Shown here: one piece after another, positions 23,803-33,705 of the stretch
Numbering within the stretch: position 1 is the first letter of the stretch
Layout: each line of letters starts with the position of its first letter
Source of the DNA: Flavobacteriaceae bacterium
Lineage (GTDB): Bacteria; Bacteroidota; Bacteroidia; Flavobacteriales; Flavobacteriaceae
NCBI GenBank assembly: GCA_029268555.1
Contig: JAQWNN010000023.1
Location: 1 to 41,416 of the forward strand
Direction of reading: 5' to 3'
DNA: 41,416 nt
Made by a program: the position numbers and the translations under genes
The notes under the pieces: model-generated
Database searches by the model: none
Seen by the model: only the letters and a program-made list of their open reading frames with translations
What the model was told of the DNA's origin: nothing

Positions 23803-26109
23803 TTAAAACCCTAGCGCATCTAAATTTGCCTTTGATTTAATAAAGGTTCCTTCTTCATTTAATTCCTCACATTCTATAGAAATTGATAAATTTTCTGGTG
23901 CTGTAAAATCTTCGATAGAAATCCCCAATGCAACATTTTCGTATAACTTTTTCATATAGACTCCCCAAATTGGTAATGCCATTGTTGCGCCCTGACCAAA
24001 GGCAATACTTTTAAAGTGAACTGCTCGGTCTTCGCCTCCAACCCAAACTCCAGTCGCAAGGTTAGGCACCATGCCCATAAACCAACCATCACTCTGGTTT
24101 TGAGTTGTTCCAGTTTTTCCTGCTATTTGATTTTCAAAAACATACGGATACCCAGTAATAACTTTTTTGTAGACGTAATTTGTTTTTTCTAGGCCTGCAT
24201 GACGTAGCCTTGCTCCTGATCCAGCTCTAGTTACTCCCTGAAGAAGGTTGACAGTGACATAAGCTGCTTCTTGGCTAAGTACATCTTGTGTTTCTGGCAC
24301 TACTTCATAGAGTGCTCTTCCATTTTTATCTTCAATTCTAGTAATAATCACTGGCTTTACATATATTCCTTGATTAACAAAAGTGCTGTAGGCTCCTACC
24401 ATTTCAAATAAGCTGATGTCAGGGGTGCCTAGGGCAATAGAAGGTACTGAGGGCAGTTTAGAGGTAATCCCCATTTTTCTTGCCAAATTGATCACCGGTC
24501 GAGGACCTACTAAATCCATTATTCTTGCGCTAACGGTATTAACTGAATTAGCCAAAGCATTTTTTAAGGTACGGGTCTTACCGTATTTATCTCCTGAATT
24601 TTTTGGGCACCATGCGCTAATATTTCCGTGCTTCATTGGTTCAATACAATAAAGTGCATCGGGAAGTGAATCACAAGGGGACAATTTTAGTTGGTCTATA
24701 GCAGTAGCATATAAAAATGGCTTGAATGTTGAGCCGATTTGACGTCTTCCTTGTTTTACCTGGTCATACTGAAAATGTTTATAATTAAACCCACCAACCC
24801 AAGTCTTTACATGGCCAGATTGAGGCTCCATAGACACTAGCGATGCTCTTAGAAAATGTTTGTAATATCGAATTGAATCAATTGGAGTCATAATAGTATC
24901 ACGCTCACCTTTCCAACTAAAAATACGCATTGGTACTTTTTTGTAAAAGGAGGCTAAAATTTCTGCTTCCTCGATCCCAGCTAATTTCATTTTTCTCCAA
25001 CGCTCTGTTCTGTAGGCTGTGCGCACCATTAGAGTATCAATCTCTCCTTCGCGTAATTCTAAAAAAGGCGCCGTGGGATTAGCTATTTTAGTATTTTGAA
25101 TGAAAAATTCTTTTTGTAAATTTTCCATATGTTCGTCAACTGCTGCTTCACCCATGGCTTGCATTCGTGAATCAATAGTTGTGAAAATCCGAAGTCCATC
25201 GCGATAAAGAGAGTGTTTGTCTCCATCTGGTTTTGGGTTTTTGGTAATCCATTCATCCATAAATTCTTTAAGATATGCTCTAAAATAAGTAGCTAATCCT
25301 TCTCGATGCGACTCTGGAGTATAGGTAATTGTAATTGGTAGTTGCGAAAGGGAATCTTTTTCTTCTGGAGAAATTAATTTATTTCTATACATTTGCTGAA
25401 AAACTATATTTCGACGCTCTTTGACCCTTTCTGGTCTTCGAATTGGATTGTAGAGTGATGAATTTTTAAGCATCCCGACAAGAGTAGCTGACTCCTCAAT
25501 ACTTAATTTCATAGGGGTTTTGTCAAAAAATATTTTTGCGGCTGAACGGACACCATCTGCCTGATATCCAAAATCATATTTGTTCAAATACAAAGACAGA
25601 ATTTCGTTTTTGGTATATCTTTGTTCTAACTGTACTGCAATGACCCATTCTTGGGCTTTCTGTAAAACAGCCTTAAATTTATTTCGAGAACGAACTCCTA
25701 CAAAAATCTGACGGGCCAATTGCTGAGTAATGGTACTAGCGCCTCCGCGCTTTCCAAAATAAACAAAAGCGCGCAATGTTCCTTTCCAATCGATTCCTGC
25801 ATGCTCATAAAAACGTTCGTCTTCTGTTGCAATAAGTGCCTGAACCAAATTTTGCGGCAGTTCTTCGTAAGTAATTGGGGTCCGATTATCGTCTAAATAG
25901 TACTTCCCTAAAATTACACCGTCTGAAGATATAATTTGCGTTGCTAAGTTAGTTCTCGGATTTTCTAATTGCTGAAGATCTGGCATGGGGCCATACCAAT
26001 CTAGAGCTGCTCCTCCAAAAAGCAGTCCTAAACTAAGAATTCCTAAAAAAAACAAAAACCACATCCTTTGGATGTGTTTTCTATAGGATTGATTTTTTCT
26101 TTTTGCCAT
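23803..26109 (-). CDS. mrcA: Penicillin-binding protein 1A, bifunctional transglycosylase/transpeptidase
   Basis: The start was placed at ATG 26109 (MAKRKNQSYRK), four bases after the gldH stop; an upstream in-frame ATG at 26133 would overlap gldH by 20 bases. One membrane helix (about 15-35) is followed by a GT51 transglycosylase domain (ATEDERFYEHAGID near 94-107 with the catalytic Glu, then GGASTITQQLARQ). The transpeptidase domain carries all three motifs: STFK (Ser460 to Lys463), SVN (522-524) and KTGTTQ (665-670). It polymerises and cross-links peptidoglycan in the periplasm. The 768-residue length is usual for class A PBPs of this phylum, and pairing with gldH is a conserved flavobacterial arrangement. 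Confidence 0.95.
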   Translation of the reverse strand: MAKRKNQSYRKHIQRMWFLFFLGILSLGLLFGGAALDWYGPMPDLQQLENPRTNLATQIISSDGVILGKYYLDDNRTPITYEELPQNLVQALIATEDERFYEHAGIDWKGTLRAFVYFGKRGGASTITQQLARQIFVGVRSRNKFKAVLQKAQEWVIAVQLEQRYTKNEILSLYLNKYDFGYQADGVRSAAKIFFDKTPMKLSIEESATLVGMLKNSSLYNPIRRPERVKERRNIVFQQMYRNKLISPEEKDSLSQLPITITYTPESHREGLATYFRAYLKEFMDEWITKNPKPDGDKHSLYRDGLRIFTTIDSRMQAMGEAAVDEHMENLQKEFFIQNTKIANPTAPFLELREGEIDTLMVRTAYRTERWRKMKLAGIEEAEILASFYKKVPMRIFSWKGERDTIMTPIDSIRYYKHFLRASLVSMEPQSGHVKTWVGGFNYKHFQYDQVKQGRRQIGSTFKPFLYATAIDQLKLSPCDSLPDALYCIEPMKHGNISAWCPKNSGDKYGKTRTLKNALANSVNTVSARIMDLVGPRPVINLARKMGITSKLPSVPSIALGTPDISLFEMVGAYSTFVNQGIYVKPVIITRIEDKNGRALYEVVPETQDVLSQEAAYVTVNLLQGVTRAGSGARLRHAGLEKTNYVYKKVITGYPYVFENQIAGKTGTTQNQSDGWFMGMVPNLATGVWVGGEDRAVHFKSIAFGQGATMALPIWGVYMKKLYENVALGISIEDFTAPENLSISIECEELNEEGTFIKSKANLDALGF

Positions 26110-26113
26110 AAAA

Positions 26114-26614
26114 CTATTCCTCTTGAGCTTCAATACTTATTCCAACTGAAACAATTCCCTCCAGAGCAGTTATACCTTCGATATTTCCACTTTTACGCAT
26201 TACCTGGCTAATTTCTACAATAAGTGGTTTACCCTTGGGGATAACAATTCCTTGTTTCCACCATAATTTACTTTCCTTTACTTCAGTAAAGCCTTTGCCT
26301 AACCATGTACCATCTGATTTTGCCATTGCATATTCCAATGTGTCTTGAAGCACTATTTCGTCGGCTGATTTTAATGAACAGATTAAGAAAATATTAGTAA
26401 ATGCATAGGAATTATCATTACGTAAACGTATAAAAAAGTTTTGAGGTTTACTTTCAAATAATTGATCGCTTAATTCGAAAACATAGGGTTCAGCACCCAT
26501 TCCTTCAGCTCCTAATGTAAAATAGGAAGTAAAACCAGATTGCTCACTGCATGAGCAGATCGCTACTAGCAAAAGCAATATTAAACTTAAACTACATTTT
26601 TTCCTTTGGATCAT
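26114..26614 (-). CDS. gldH: Gliding motility lipoprotein GldH
   Basis: A lipoprotein of 166 residues: the N-terminal signal MIQRKKCSLSLILLLLVAIC is followed by the likely lipidated cysteine (Cys20 or Cys22). The GldH pattern is visible in order: RNDNSYAFTNIFLICSLK, then LQDTLEYAMAKSDGTWLGKG, KESKLWWK, and IEISQVMR-like VEISQVMRKSGNI ending GIVSVGISIE. GldH is required for gliding and type IX secretion in flavobacteria and acts at the cell envelope. Presence of gldH does not prove motility, since many non-gliding relatives keep it. It is followed at four bases by the class A PBP gene. Confidence 0.9.
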   Translation of the reverse strand: MIQRKKCSLSLILLLLVAICSCSEQSGFTSYFTLGAEGMGAEPYVFELSDQLFESKPQNFFIRLRNDNSYAFTNIFLICSLKSADEIVLQDTLEYAMAKSDGTWLGKGFTEVKESKLWWKQGIVIPKGKPLIVEISQVMRKSGNIEGITALEGIVSVGISIEAQEE

Positions 26615-26708
26615 TTCATTTCCGCATGCTTAACTAGAATACCTCATCAATTATTTCTGACTTTAAAGATAAAGGGATTTGTCTAAATCACTTAATAATA
26701 AACTTAAA

Positions 26709-27740
26709 TTACTGTTTAAATTTTAAGACTTCAGAGCGTCCCTTTTTGAAGATTTTATTGCTATTGATGAATCCTTTTCTTAATTTTCGTTGCTCTTCTA
26801 TTGGAAGAGCTATGATTTCTTTACATCCGGAGGAGCAACAGTGATTCATCTTTTCTTGGCAAGATTCACATTGGATAAACAACAAATGGCAAGCCTCGTT
26901 GATACAGTTTATATGGGTGTCGCAAGGGGCTCCACACTGATGACATTGGGAGATGATATCCTCTGAAATCCTTTCGCCTCTCCTTTCGTCAAACACAAAA
27001 TTCTTCCCAATAAACTTGTTTTCAATCCCTAATTTATTGACCTGACGAGTGTATTCTATTATTCCACCCTCTAATTGGTATACATTCCGAAAACCTTTGT
27101 GTTTAAAATATGCACTTGCCTTTTCACAGCGAATTCCACCTGTGCAATACATCAAAAGGTTTTTGTCCTCTTTGTGTTCTGATAAGTCTTTTTCTATAAT
27201 AGGCAAAGATTCTCTAAAGGTATCTACATCTGGAGTAACCGCTTTTTGGAAATGTCCAATCTCACTTTCATAATGATTCCGCATATCCACACAGATTGTG
27301 TTTTCGTCTTCTAATAAATTATTGAATTCTAGAGCATTTACATGCTTTCCCTTTTTAGTTACATCAAAGCTTTTGTCTTCAAGACCATCTGCAACAATTT
27401 TATCACGGACTTTGATTGTTAATTTTAAAAAAGATTTATTGTTATGTTCTATTGCAATATTTAAGCGTACATTTTGTAGAAAGTCGATACTGTCGATTTG
27501 GGCTTTAAAAAGGCTAAAGTTTTTTGCGGGTACAGAAAGTTGTGCATTAATCCCTTCACTAGCAACATAAATACGGCCTAAAACTTCCAATGGATCCAAG
27601 TTGATAAATAAATAATCCCGAAAAAAATATGGTTTGACGATCTTAGCATATTGATAAAATGAGAGTGTAAGTCTATCTTCACCGGCTTTTTCAATTAGCT
27701 GTGCGCGCTCATTCGCACTTAGTTTGTTGTACAGTTGCAT
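26709..27740 (-). CDS. trhO: tRNA uridine(34) hydroxylase TrhO (YceA)
   Basis: This 343-residue protein has an acylphosphatase-like N-terminal domain (SFYQYAKIV, then GRIYVASEGINAQLSVP), a central rhodanese domain with active-site Cys199 in YCTGGIRCEKA, and a C-terminal cysteine-rich zinc region (CHQCGAPC, then CESCQEKMNHCC). TrhO adds the oxygen in 5-hydroxyuridine at the wobble position of tRNAs, using a prephenate-linked or oxygen-dependent route. The domain order and DMRNHYESEIGHF motif are standard. It is a monocistronic - strand gene; the 208 bases upstream hold nothing recognisable. Confidence 0.92.
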   Translation of the reverse strand: MQLYNKLSANERAQLIEKAGEDRLTLSFYQYAKIVKPYFFRDYLFINLDPLEVLGRIYVASEGINAQLSVPAKNFSLFKAQIDSIDFLQNVRLNIAIEHNNKSFLKLTIKVRDKIVADGLEDKSFDVTKKGKHVNALEFNNLLEDENTICVDMRNHYESEIGHFQKAVTPDVDTFRESLPIIEKDLSEHKEDKNLLMYCTGGIRCEKASAYFKHKGFRNVYQLEGGIIEYTRQVNKLGIENKFIGKNFVFDERRGERISEDIISQCHQCGAPCDTHINCINEACHLLFIQCESCQEKMNHCCSSGCKEIIALPIEEQRKLRKGFINSNKIFKKGRSEVLKFKQ

Positions 27741-27948
27741 GCTATAAACGTTAAGTGTAATTCAAAGGTAATAAATTAGGTGAAGTATAGCGTTTGAAGG
27801 CCCTATCCTAATTGATGATATGGAATTTATTTTTTGGCCATATCCAATCTAAGTAATCAGTTATCAAATTTTTATTTACTAGATTAAATTTAATCAAAAA
27901 AGTATAATTAATAATTTGATTTCATATTATCTTTTATAATGGGGTGGT

Positions 27949-28410
27949 TCAAACTCCAAACTGACTTAAATGATGATTAAGGTGCTTGTAAAGCATAATA
28001 TTCCATTCCTTTTTTGTTAGTTTCCCAAAAGAATGCGAAGCCTTATTATTAAAATAATTTTCTCCTAGTTCTTGGGTCTTGATGATATAATCAATTAATA
28101 ATTGCTTCTCCAAATCAAAATCTCTTTCACCTTCAATAATAAATTCCGGTGCTGTTTTCCCATTTTTTGGGTAAGGTTTCTTGCCAACTACTGCCTTTTT
28201 TACGAAAAACTTTAAAAGTATCCTTTTTAACAGATTTGGTCTGGGATACTTTTCTGAATAAATTTTCTCATATGCTACATTGCAATGAGCCAGCATCTGA
28301 GAGACTTTCATTTTACCCCAAAGTCTATGGGAGTGTTTATTTAACTTATTTATTCGACAAATTAAGTTGATCGTTTCTTTTTTTGAAAAAATATTCTTCG
28401 CGTGGGGCAT
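27949..28410 (-). CDS. DUF1569 family protein (DinB-like fold)
   Basis: The 153-residue product matches the DUF1569 layout: a leading NKLNKHSHRLWGKMKVSQML with the LAHC element, then PEFIIEGERDF and a C-terminal HLNHHLSQFG. The histidines at about 27-29, 42 and near 145-149 are spaced as in the DinB four-helix metal-binding fold. The function of the family is unknown; a metal-dependent thiol transferase role is inferred for DinB relatives in general. It is 29 bases from the META lipoprotein gene and on the same strand. Confidence 0.75.
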   Translation of the reverse strand: MPHAKNIFSKKETINLICRINKLNKHSHRLWGKMKVSQMLAHCNVAYEKIYSEKYPRPNLLKRILLKFFVKKAVVGKKPYPKNGKTAPEFIIEGERDFDLEKQLLIDYIIKTQELGENYFNNKASHSFGKLTKKEWNIMLYKHLNHHLSQFGV

Positions 28411-28439
28411 TCTAAAAATAAGTTGAAAAATCTATTGAA

Positions 28440-29180
28440 TTATTTTACCTGTTGAAAGGTAAGATAAACTATTCCGTCTCTCTTAAGGAAAAGAGTTTTA
28501 CGAAGAATAGAATAACTATTAACTTTTTGCAATGACTGAATAAATTCTTCTTCACGAATCATGCGTTCCTTTTGACAGGCCATTTCATTAAATATAAGAT
28601 CTTTTAAGCTAAATAATTCATCTTTTAAACTAAATACTCCTACTCCGATGTTACAAGCGGTTTGTATGCTAACTTTACCATCTGATAAAAACGTAATACC
28701 TGAGTCATCGTCTAAGATAGATGAGCTAACGGCCATTTCAGTCCTTAAGGAGTTCAGTTTCCATGCATTTACTAATTCTACATTTATAGGACGTATTAAG
28801 TTCAAAACTTTTTGCCCTTGAATATTCTCTAAATATGCATGATTATTTTTTATCCTATAGGTCAAAGTGGCAGAATCGAGTAGGGTTGATAACTCTTGCT
28901 CTCGTCTTACTTCTGAATCTGGACAACCAATCAATGTAGATAAAATCACAGAAAAAACTAAGGTGTTTCCCTCAATAGTTAACGGCCCAAAAAGAGTATT
29001 GCAACCTGCAGAAGCCGAAAAGTTTTCCTCTTCAAAAAAAAGAGTTCCCCCACCTTCAATATCCCAATGCCCCATTATGGTTTCTGGATATAATAAGTCG
29101 TCTGAAGTGCTGTCGTCTTCGCATGCTACTGCTATAAGGCTAATATGTACAAGAAAGTTTATAAGAAAAAAACTTCGCAT
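28440..29180 (-). CDS. META-domain lipoprotein
   Basis: The signal MRSFFLINFLVHISLIAVAC ends in the lipidated Cys20, and EDDSTSDD after it fits a surface-export acidic signal. Two META (HslJ-like) domains are visible: residues about 35-125 with SASAGCNTLFGPLTIEGNTL, then GCPDSE..EQELSTLLDSA, and residues about 135-245 with FLSDGKVSIQTACNIGVGVF, then MACQKERMIREEEFIQSL. META proteins are linked to heat-shock or novobiocin resistance in Escherichia coli, but the role in this phylum is unclear. The length of 246 fits a duplicated domain. Confidence 0.85.
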   Translation of the reverse strand: MRSFFLINFLVHISLIAVACEDDSTSDDLLYPETIMGHWDIEGGGTLFFEEENFSASAGCNTLFGPLTIEGNTLVFSVILSTLIGCPDSEVRREQELSTLLDSATLTYRIKNNHAYLENIQGQKVLNLIRPINVELVNAWKLNSLRTEMAVSSSILDDDSGITFLSDGKVSIQTACNIGVGVFSLKDELFSLKDLIFNEMACQKERMIREEEFIQSLQKVNSYSILRKTLFLKRDGIVYLTFQQVK

Positions 29181-29262
29181 ACGTTTGATTTTAAATGTAA
29201 AGACATAATTAAAATATGCTGCTTCTCAACTCGCCTGCAGACATTAAATTTTTATATAACTA

Positions 29263-30582
29263 CTATTCCAGATGTGAAGTTTTAGATCCAATCAATATCA
29301 TTTCTTTTTGGCGACCGTTTACATATCTGAATCCTTTAGGACCATAAAATCCTGCCTCTTCCAACATCACACGAATATCTTTATCCCACTCAGGGATAAA
29401 GACTTTTGTATTGAGCTCTATAGCATAAGCAGTATTTTCATACAGAGGGTGGTCTCCCGAACCAGGAATGCCTTCTTGGGAGTCCCACATTCCAAAAGTA
29501 GTTCCTGCAGAATGCCCGTAAAGACCCAGCGGATGTGTATAAATTTGAGGCCGAAGACTATTAGCTTTACTATCAGCTATTGCCATTCGCAGAGTTTCGT
29601 TTCCTGTTCTGCCCTTTTTAAAATTATCTGTTAAATGATCTTGAACCGCATTTCCTTGTCTTAGAGCTTCCTTTAAAAAATCAGGCGTATCATTCTCTTT
29701 AGGCTTTAAGACGTAAGCTAGCTCTTGGCAGTCTGTATTTAGAGTGAGGTAGCTGATCCCAAAGTCACAGTGCACAAGGTCGCCTGGGAGGATTATATCA
29801 AATTTAGATTTGCCGTCAAAAGCATATAAATCGCTTTTACCGGTTCTTTGAACATCAATTGTTGGTTGAAACCAAGTTTTCAATCCCAATGCCAAAATTT
29901 TTTCGCGCATCCACCATACTACATCGTCTGTTGTAGTAACTCCTGGTGTAATCACGCGAGTTGAAAAGGCCTCTGAAATAATATTATGAGTTATTTCAAC
30001 TAATTGATTAAATATGATCATTTCTATCGGAGTTCTAGTTTCAATCCATCGAACTGCAAGGGTTTCTGCTGAAACTACTCTTTTTTGTAAGTGACTGGGT
30101 AGAACTGCTATCATTCCATCATAATCAGTTTTTGCTAGTCCATCTGCTATACCATAATGCTCAGAAGTATTAACTCCAATTCGTTTTGGGTTTTGGGTTT
30201 TAATATAGTCGGCCAAGGCTTTCCATTGGTCTGGTTGTTTTTCTTTGTTCCAAATTGAACGAATATTTCTGCCAAAATTATAACGGGTAATTGCTACAGC
30301 ATCTACTCCATCCTTTGTCTTTGAAAATACCAAAATTGTTCGTCTTCTGGCATTGAGCCATGTAGGGGGAAGAAGTGTTTTTACAACAGGGTCTTCATTA
30401 TACTCTCGGGTAATTAGAACCCACATGTCTAAATTCTCTTCCTCCATCAACTGAGGAAGTAATTCTTCTATGCGATATTTTTGAATTTCATCAATCACTT
30501 TGGCGCGTTCTCTTAATGGTAAAATATGTTGACTAAAAAGCGAACATGAGATGAGACAAAAAAAGAATAAATAGTTTTTCAT
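29263..30582 (-). CDS. M24-family metallopeptidase (Xaa-Pro aminopeptidase-like), exported
   Basis: The start was set at ATG 30582, which opens a signal peptide ([18 protein letters not shown]). A longer frame to 30684 would run across the recA leader and bury the signal. The 439-residue protein has a creatinase-like N-terminal domain ([14 protein letters not shown]) and a C-terminal pita-bread peptidase fold. Metal ligands are visible in order: Asp in HCDFGISY, Asp in NTDCQELAY, His in [11 protein letters not shown], Glu in AIELNT and Glu in MLEEAG. M24B enzymes remove N-terminal residues before proline. It is divergent from recA. The periplasmic location is inferred from the signal. Confidence 0.85.
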   Translation of the reverse strand: MKNYLFFFCLISCSLFSQHILPLRERAKVIDEIQKYRIEELLPQLMEEENLDMWVLITREYNEDPVVKTLLPPTWLNARRRTILVFSKTKDGVDAVAITRYNFGRNIRSIWNKEKQPDQWKALADYIKTQNPKRIGVNTSEHYGIADGLAKTDYDGMIAVLPSHLQKRVVSAETLAVRWIETRTPIEMIIFNQLVEITHNIISEAFSTRVITPGVTTTDDVVWWMREKILALGLKTWFQPTIDVQRTGKSDLYAFDGKSKFDIILPGDLVHCDFGISYLTLNTDCQELAYVLKPKENDTPDFLKEALRQGNAVQDHLTDNFKKGRTGNETLRMAIADSKANSLRPQIYTHPLGLYGHSAGTTFGMWDSQEGIPGSGDHPLYENTAYAIELNTKVFIPEWDKDIRVMLEEAGFYGPKGFRYVNGRQKEMILIGSKTSHLE

Positions 30583-30688
30583 ATTAAATAAGTATATATG
30601 TTTAAACTTACAAAAAATTGTTAATAATGCGGTGAATCCTCTCTTGGAAGCCAAAATAAGAAACAGTAAATTAGCGAAAAACAATGTT

Positions 30689-31696
30689 ATGTCCGATCAA
30701 AAAAATGCGAAACAAAAAGCCCTTCAACTTACGCTAGATAAGTTAGATAAAACCTATGGAAAAGGGTCCGTTATGAAACTTGGTGACGAGGCTATTGAGG
30801 AAGTTGAATCAATCCCTTCAGGATCGATTGGACTCGATATTGCTTTAGGTGTTGGTGGTTACCCTCGAGGACGTGTAATAGAAATTTATGGTCCAGAATC
30901 TTCTGGTAAAACAACCTTAACACTTCATGCCATTGCAGAATGTCAAAAAAAGGGTGGTATTGCAGCTTTTATAGATGCAGAACATGCCTTTGATCGCTTT
31001 TACGCCGAGAAATTAGGTATTGATGTAGGAGAATTGATCATTTCTCAACCCGACCATGGAGAGCAAGCTCTGGAAATAGCCGATAACCTTATCCGTTCGG
31101 GAGCTATCGACATTGTTGTGATTGATTCGGTAGCAGCACTAACTCCAAAAAGTGAGATTGAAGGTGAAATGGGTGATTCTAAAATGGGACTTCATGCCCG
31201 TTTGATGTCTCAAGCTTTAAGAAAACTTACAGCTTCAATAAGCAAAACAAATTGTGCAGTATTTTTTATTAACCAACTTAGAGAAAAGATTGGGGTCATG
31301 TTTGGAAATCCAGAAACTACAACAGGAGGGAATGCTTTGAAATTTTATGCCTCTGTTCGACTGGATATTCGTCGTTCTACTCAAATTAAAAGTACTGAAT
31401 CTGAAGTTTTAGGAAATAAAACTCGTGTCAAGGTAGTTAAAAATAAAGTCGCTCCTCCTTTTAGAACCACCGAATTTGATATTATGTACGGAGAAGGAAT
31501 TTCTAAAATTGGTGAAATCATTGATTTGGGTGTGAACTACGAGATCATAAAGAAAAGTGGTTCTTGGTTTAGTTACGGTGAAACTAAAATCGGCCAAGGT
31601 CGCGATGCTGTAAAGAATTTGCTGCTTGATAACCCAGAGTTGATGGAAGAGCTTGAACAGAAGATCATGGATACGATAAAGGCAGTAAATTCTTAG
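30689..31696 (+). CDS. recA: Recombinase RecA
   Basis: The start was placed at ATG 30689 ([20 protein letters not shown]), giving the normal length of 335. Upstream in-frame codons back to ATG 30632 have no RecA similarity. Walker A is GPESSGKTT (68-76), Walker B lies in [18 protein letters not shown], and L2 in [20 protein letters not shown]; the MAW-type loop L1 [20 protein letters not shown] is also clear. RecA coats single-stranded DNA for homologous recombination and SOS induction. No LexA-like palindrome is evident in the short divergent leader. Its stop lies one base from that of the convergent plsC gene. Confidence 0.97.
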   Translation: MSDQKNAKQKALQLTLDKLDKTYGKGSVMKLGDEAIEEVESIPSGSIGLDIALGVGGYPRGRVIEIYGPESSGKTTLTLHAIAECQKKGGIAAFIDAEHAFDRFYAEKLGIDVGELIISQPDHGEQALEIADNLIRSGAIDIVVIDSVAALTPKSEIEGEMGDSKMGLHARLMSQALRKLTASISKTNCAVFFINQLREKIGVMFGNPETTTGGNALKFYASVRLDIRRSTQIKSTESEVLGNKTRVKVVKNKVAPPFRTTEFDIMYGEGISKIGEIIDLGVNYEIIKKSGSWFSYGETKIGQGRDAVKNLLLDNPELMEELEQKIMDTIKAVNS

Positions 31697-31697
31697 T

Positions 31698-32471
31698 CTA
31701 GTTAGTTTTATTTTCCCAAATTTTAATGGCTTCCAATGCCCTTTTTTTAGGATCTTTTTCCAGACTATTTCTAATCAACTTATATGCCTTTTTCTGAAGC
31801 GATTCTATTGATTTATATTGCATATCTTTTACTTGAATTACATCCAATTCTTTTACCCTTAAGCTGCCTGGATAACCATGTGTAGTATACCAAGGAAACT
31901 TTCGCTTACAATCTAAAAAAACCAGTGGTAAAATTGGAAGCTTGTGATCTAATGCCAACTTAAATGCTCCTTTTTTAAAAGGATTTAATAAAATAGTTTC
32001 GTCTAAATATTCTTTCTCAGGAAAAATACAAATACTATAGCCCTTTTTAATGAAATGTTGTGCCCTTTGATAAACACTATAACGACTTTTAGAAGAAGTT
32101 CTATCTACCATTATGGCTGCTCGTTTGTAGAGGTAGCCAAAAAAAGGAATTCTTACTAATTCTTTTTTTCCTACAAACACAAAAGGTGTTTTCCGCATAC
32201 GAAACATCAGCATGATATCTAAATAACTACTGTGGTTTGCAATTAGAACTGCGCTTTTCTCCTCTGTATGGAAAGAAGTCGTTTTTTTTATCCAAAACCC
32301 TGCCCCAAAAAGAACAATAGGGGCCCATATATTTCGGGCAACCCAAAATAAATAACGGTAACCACTAGGTAAAACCAACATTAATGCTAATGGGAAAAAT
32401 AAAACTATAACAGGTGTTGCGGATATAAAATAAAACCATAATCGCCATAAAACTAAAAGTACTTTTCTCAC
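31698..32471 (-). CDS. plsC: 1-acyl-sn-glycerol-3-phosphate acyltransferase (PlsC family)
   Basis: The 257-residue membrane-bound acyltransferase has the HX4D motif NHSSYLDI (His80, Asp85), motif II GKKELVRIPFFGYLYKRAA, the FPEKEYLDE element (substrate binding) and KKGAFKLALDHKLPILPLVF. Two N-terminal membrane helices are visible (about 1-60). The enzyme adds the second acyl chain to lysophosphatidate to give phosphatidate in phospholipid synthesis. It faces recA tail to tail and is divergent from trpS. Confidence 0.9.
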   Translation of the reverse strand: MRKVLLVLWRLWFYFISATPVIVLFFPLALMLVLPSGYRYLFWVARNIWAPIVLFGAGFWIKKTTSFHTEEKSAVLIANHSSYLDIMLMFRMRKTPFVFVGKKELVRIPFFGYLYKRAAIMVDRTSSKSRYSVYQRAQHFIKKGYSICIFPEKEYLDETILLNPFKKGAFKLALDHKLPILPLVFLDCKRKFPWYTTHGYPGSLRVKELDVIQVKDMQYKSIESLQKKAYKLIRNSLEKDPKKRALEAIKIWENKTN

Positions 32472-32543
32472 CCAGTAAATATATTCAATTTCAAATCAGC
32501 CAAGAAAGTTTCGCGTAAAGTAGAAGAAAAATAATGTAGCTTT

Positions 32544-32575
32544 TTTGCGCTCCAACTGGAGGAAACGTACATTTG
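32544..32575 (+). promoter_or_regulatory. Bacteroidota-type promoter of trpS
   Basis: TTTG (32544-32547), a 20-base spacer, then TACATTTG (32568-32575) is a full match to the TTTG-N20-TAnnTTTG consensus of the primary sigma factor in this phylum. Transcription should start about six bases later, leaving a very short leader before the ATG at 32590. Confidence 0.7.
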
Positions 32576-32589
32576 TGAAAAATAGTTAA

Positions 32590-33558
32590 ATGGCTAGAGT
32601 TTTAACAGGAGTACAATCAACAGGCACCCCCCATCTAGGAAATTTACTAGGTGCAGTGTTGCCAGCTATTGAGATGTCAAAGATTAGTCAAGAAGATTCC
32701 TTTCTTTTTATTGCTGACTTGCATTCTTTGACTCAGATAAAAAAAGGAGAGGTTCTAAGGGAAAACACCTTTGCTACTGCAGCCACTTGGTTGGCTTGTG
32801 GGCTAGATATTGAAAAAACACATTTTTATCGACAAAGCGATGTATGTGAAGTCACAGAGCTTGCCTGGTATCTTAATTGTTTTTTCCCTTATCAAAGACT
32901 CACTTTAGCACATTCATTTAAAGATAAATCTGAACAATTATCTGATGTCAATGCTGGACTTTTTTCTTATCCAATTTTAATGGCGGCTGATATTTTATTA
33001 TACGACGCTGAAATTGTGCCTGTTGGAAAAGATCAATTGCAACATCTAGAAATCACCCGTGATGTGGCCTCACGATTTAACCACCAAATGGGCGAAACCT
33101 TTGTTGTTCCTAAAGCAAAAATTCAAGATGATACGCATTATATCCCTGGTACAGATGGTCAAAAAATGAGTAAATCAAAAAACAACACCATCAATATCTT
33201 TTTACCGAATAAAAAATTACGAAAACAAATCATGGGGATAGAAACAGACAGTAAATCATTAGAAGAACCCAAAGATTATGAAAACTGTAATGTATTTGCT
33301 TTATACGAACTTATTGCTCCAACTTCATCAGTTCAATCGCTGAAAGAAAAATACCTCGCTGGAGGAATCGGATATGGCTATGCAAAACAATTACTTTTTG
33401 AATTGATACTCGAACGCTTTGAAAAAGAGCGAGAACTTTTTGATTACTATTACCAAAATCCAGAAGAGGTTCATATAGCACTTGCCAAAGGTGCAGAAAA
33501 AGCGCGTAAAGTTGCTCGTGATGTTCTTCTTAGAGTACGAGACAAATTGGGTTATTAA
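32590..33558 (+). CDS. trpS: Tryptophanyl-tRNA synthetase
   Basis: This class I synthetase of 322 residues has the HIGH-equivalent TGTPHLGN (11-18) and KMSKS (192-196). Other family features are MAADILLYDAEIVPVGKDQL (tryptophan site), QHLEITRDVA and IPGTDGQKMSKS. It charges tRNA-Trp in the cytoplasm. The ATG at 32590 follows a consensus promoter at close range. It is divergent from plsC. Confidence 0.96.
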   Translation: MARVLTGVQSTGTPHLGNLLGAVLPAIEMSKISQEDSFLFIADLHSLTQIKKGEVLRENTFATAATWLACGLDIEKTHFYRQSDVCEVTELAWYLNCFFPYQRLTLAHSFKDKSEQLSDVNAGLFSYPILMAADILLYDAEIVPVGKDQLQHLEITRDVASRFNHQMGETFVVPKAKIQDDTHYIPGTDGQKMSKSKNNTINIFLPNKKLRKQIMGIETDSKSLEEPKDYENCNVFALYELIAPTSSVQSLKEKYLAGGIGYGYAKQLLFELILERFEKERELFDYYYQNPEEVHIALAKGAEKARKVARDVLLRVRDKLGY

Positions 33559-33667
33559 ATCCAATAAAATTTTTTATGTAATAAAATTTAAGAATTAATA
33601 AAGTTTGTAGCGCTTTTAATTACATGAGATGAACTTTGTAATATATATTCTTAATTTGATTCTTTAA

Positions 33668-33699
33668 TTTAAAAGAATCGCAATATTTTGCTACTTTTG
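33668..33699 (+). promoter_or_regulatory. Promoter of the HU/SPOR gene
   Basis: TTTA (33668-33671), a 20-base spacer, then TACTTTTG (33692-33699) fits the phylum consensus with one mismatch. The ATG at 33706 is seven bases after the -7 element, so the mRNA may be nearly leaderless. Confidence 0.5.
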
Positions 33700-33705
33700 A
33701 ATAAT

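Noticed and set aside
28867-29208. 113-codon + strand frame
   Set aside because: It is antisense to the META lipoprotein gene and has no domain or signal peptide.
30583-30684. N-terminal extension of the M24 peptidase
   Set aside because: It would bury a clear signal peptide and cross the recA leader.
30632-30688. N-terminal extension of RecA from an upstream ATG
   Set aside because: The extra 19 residues have no RecA similarity and the frame overlaps the divergent gene's leader; ATG 30689 gives the standard length.
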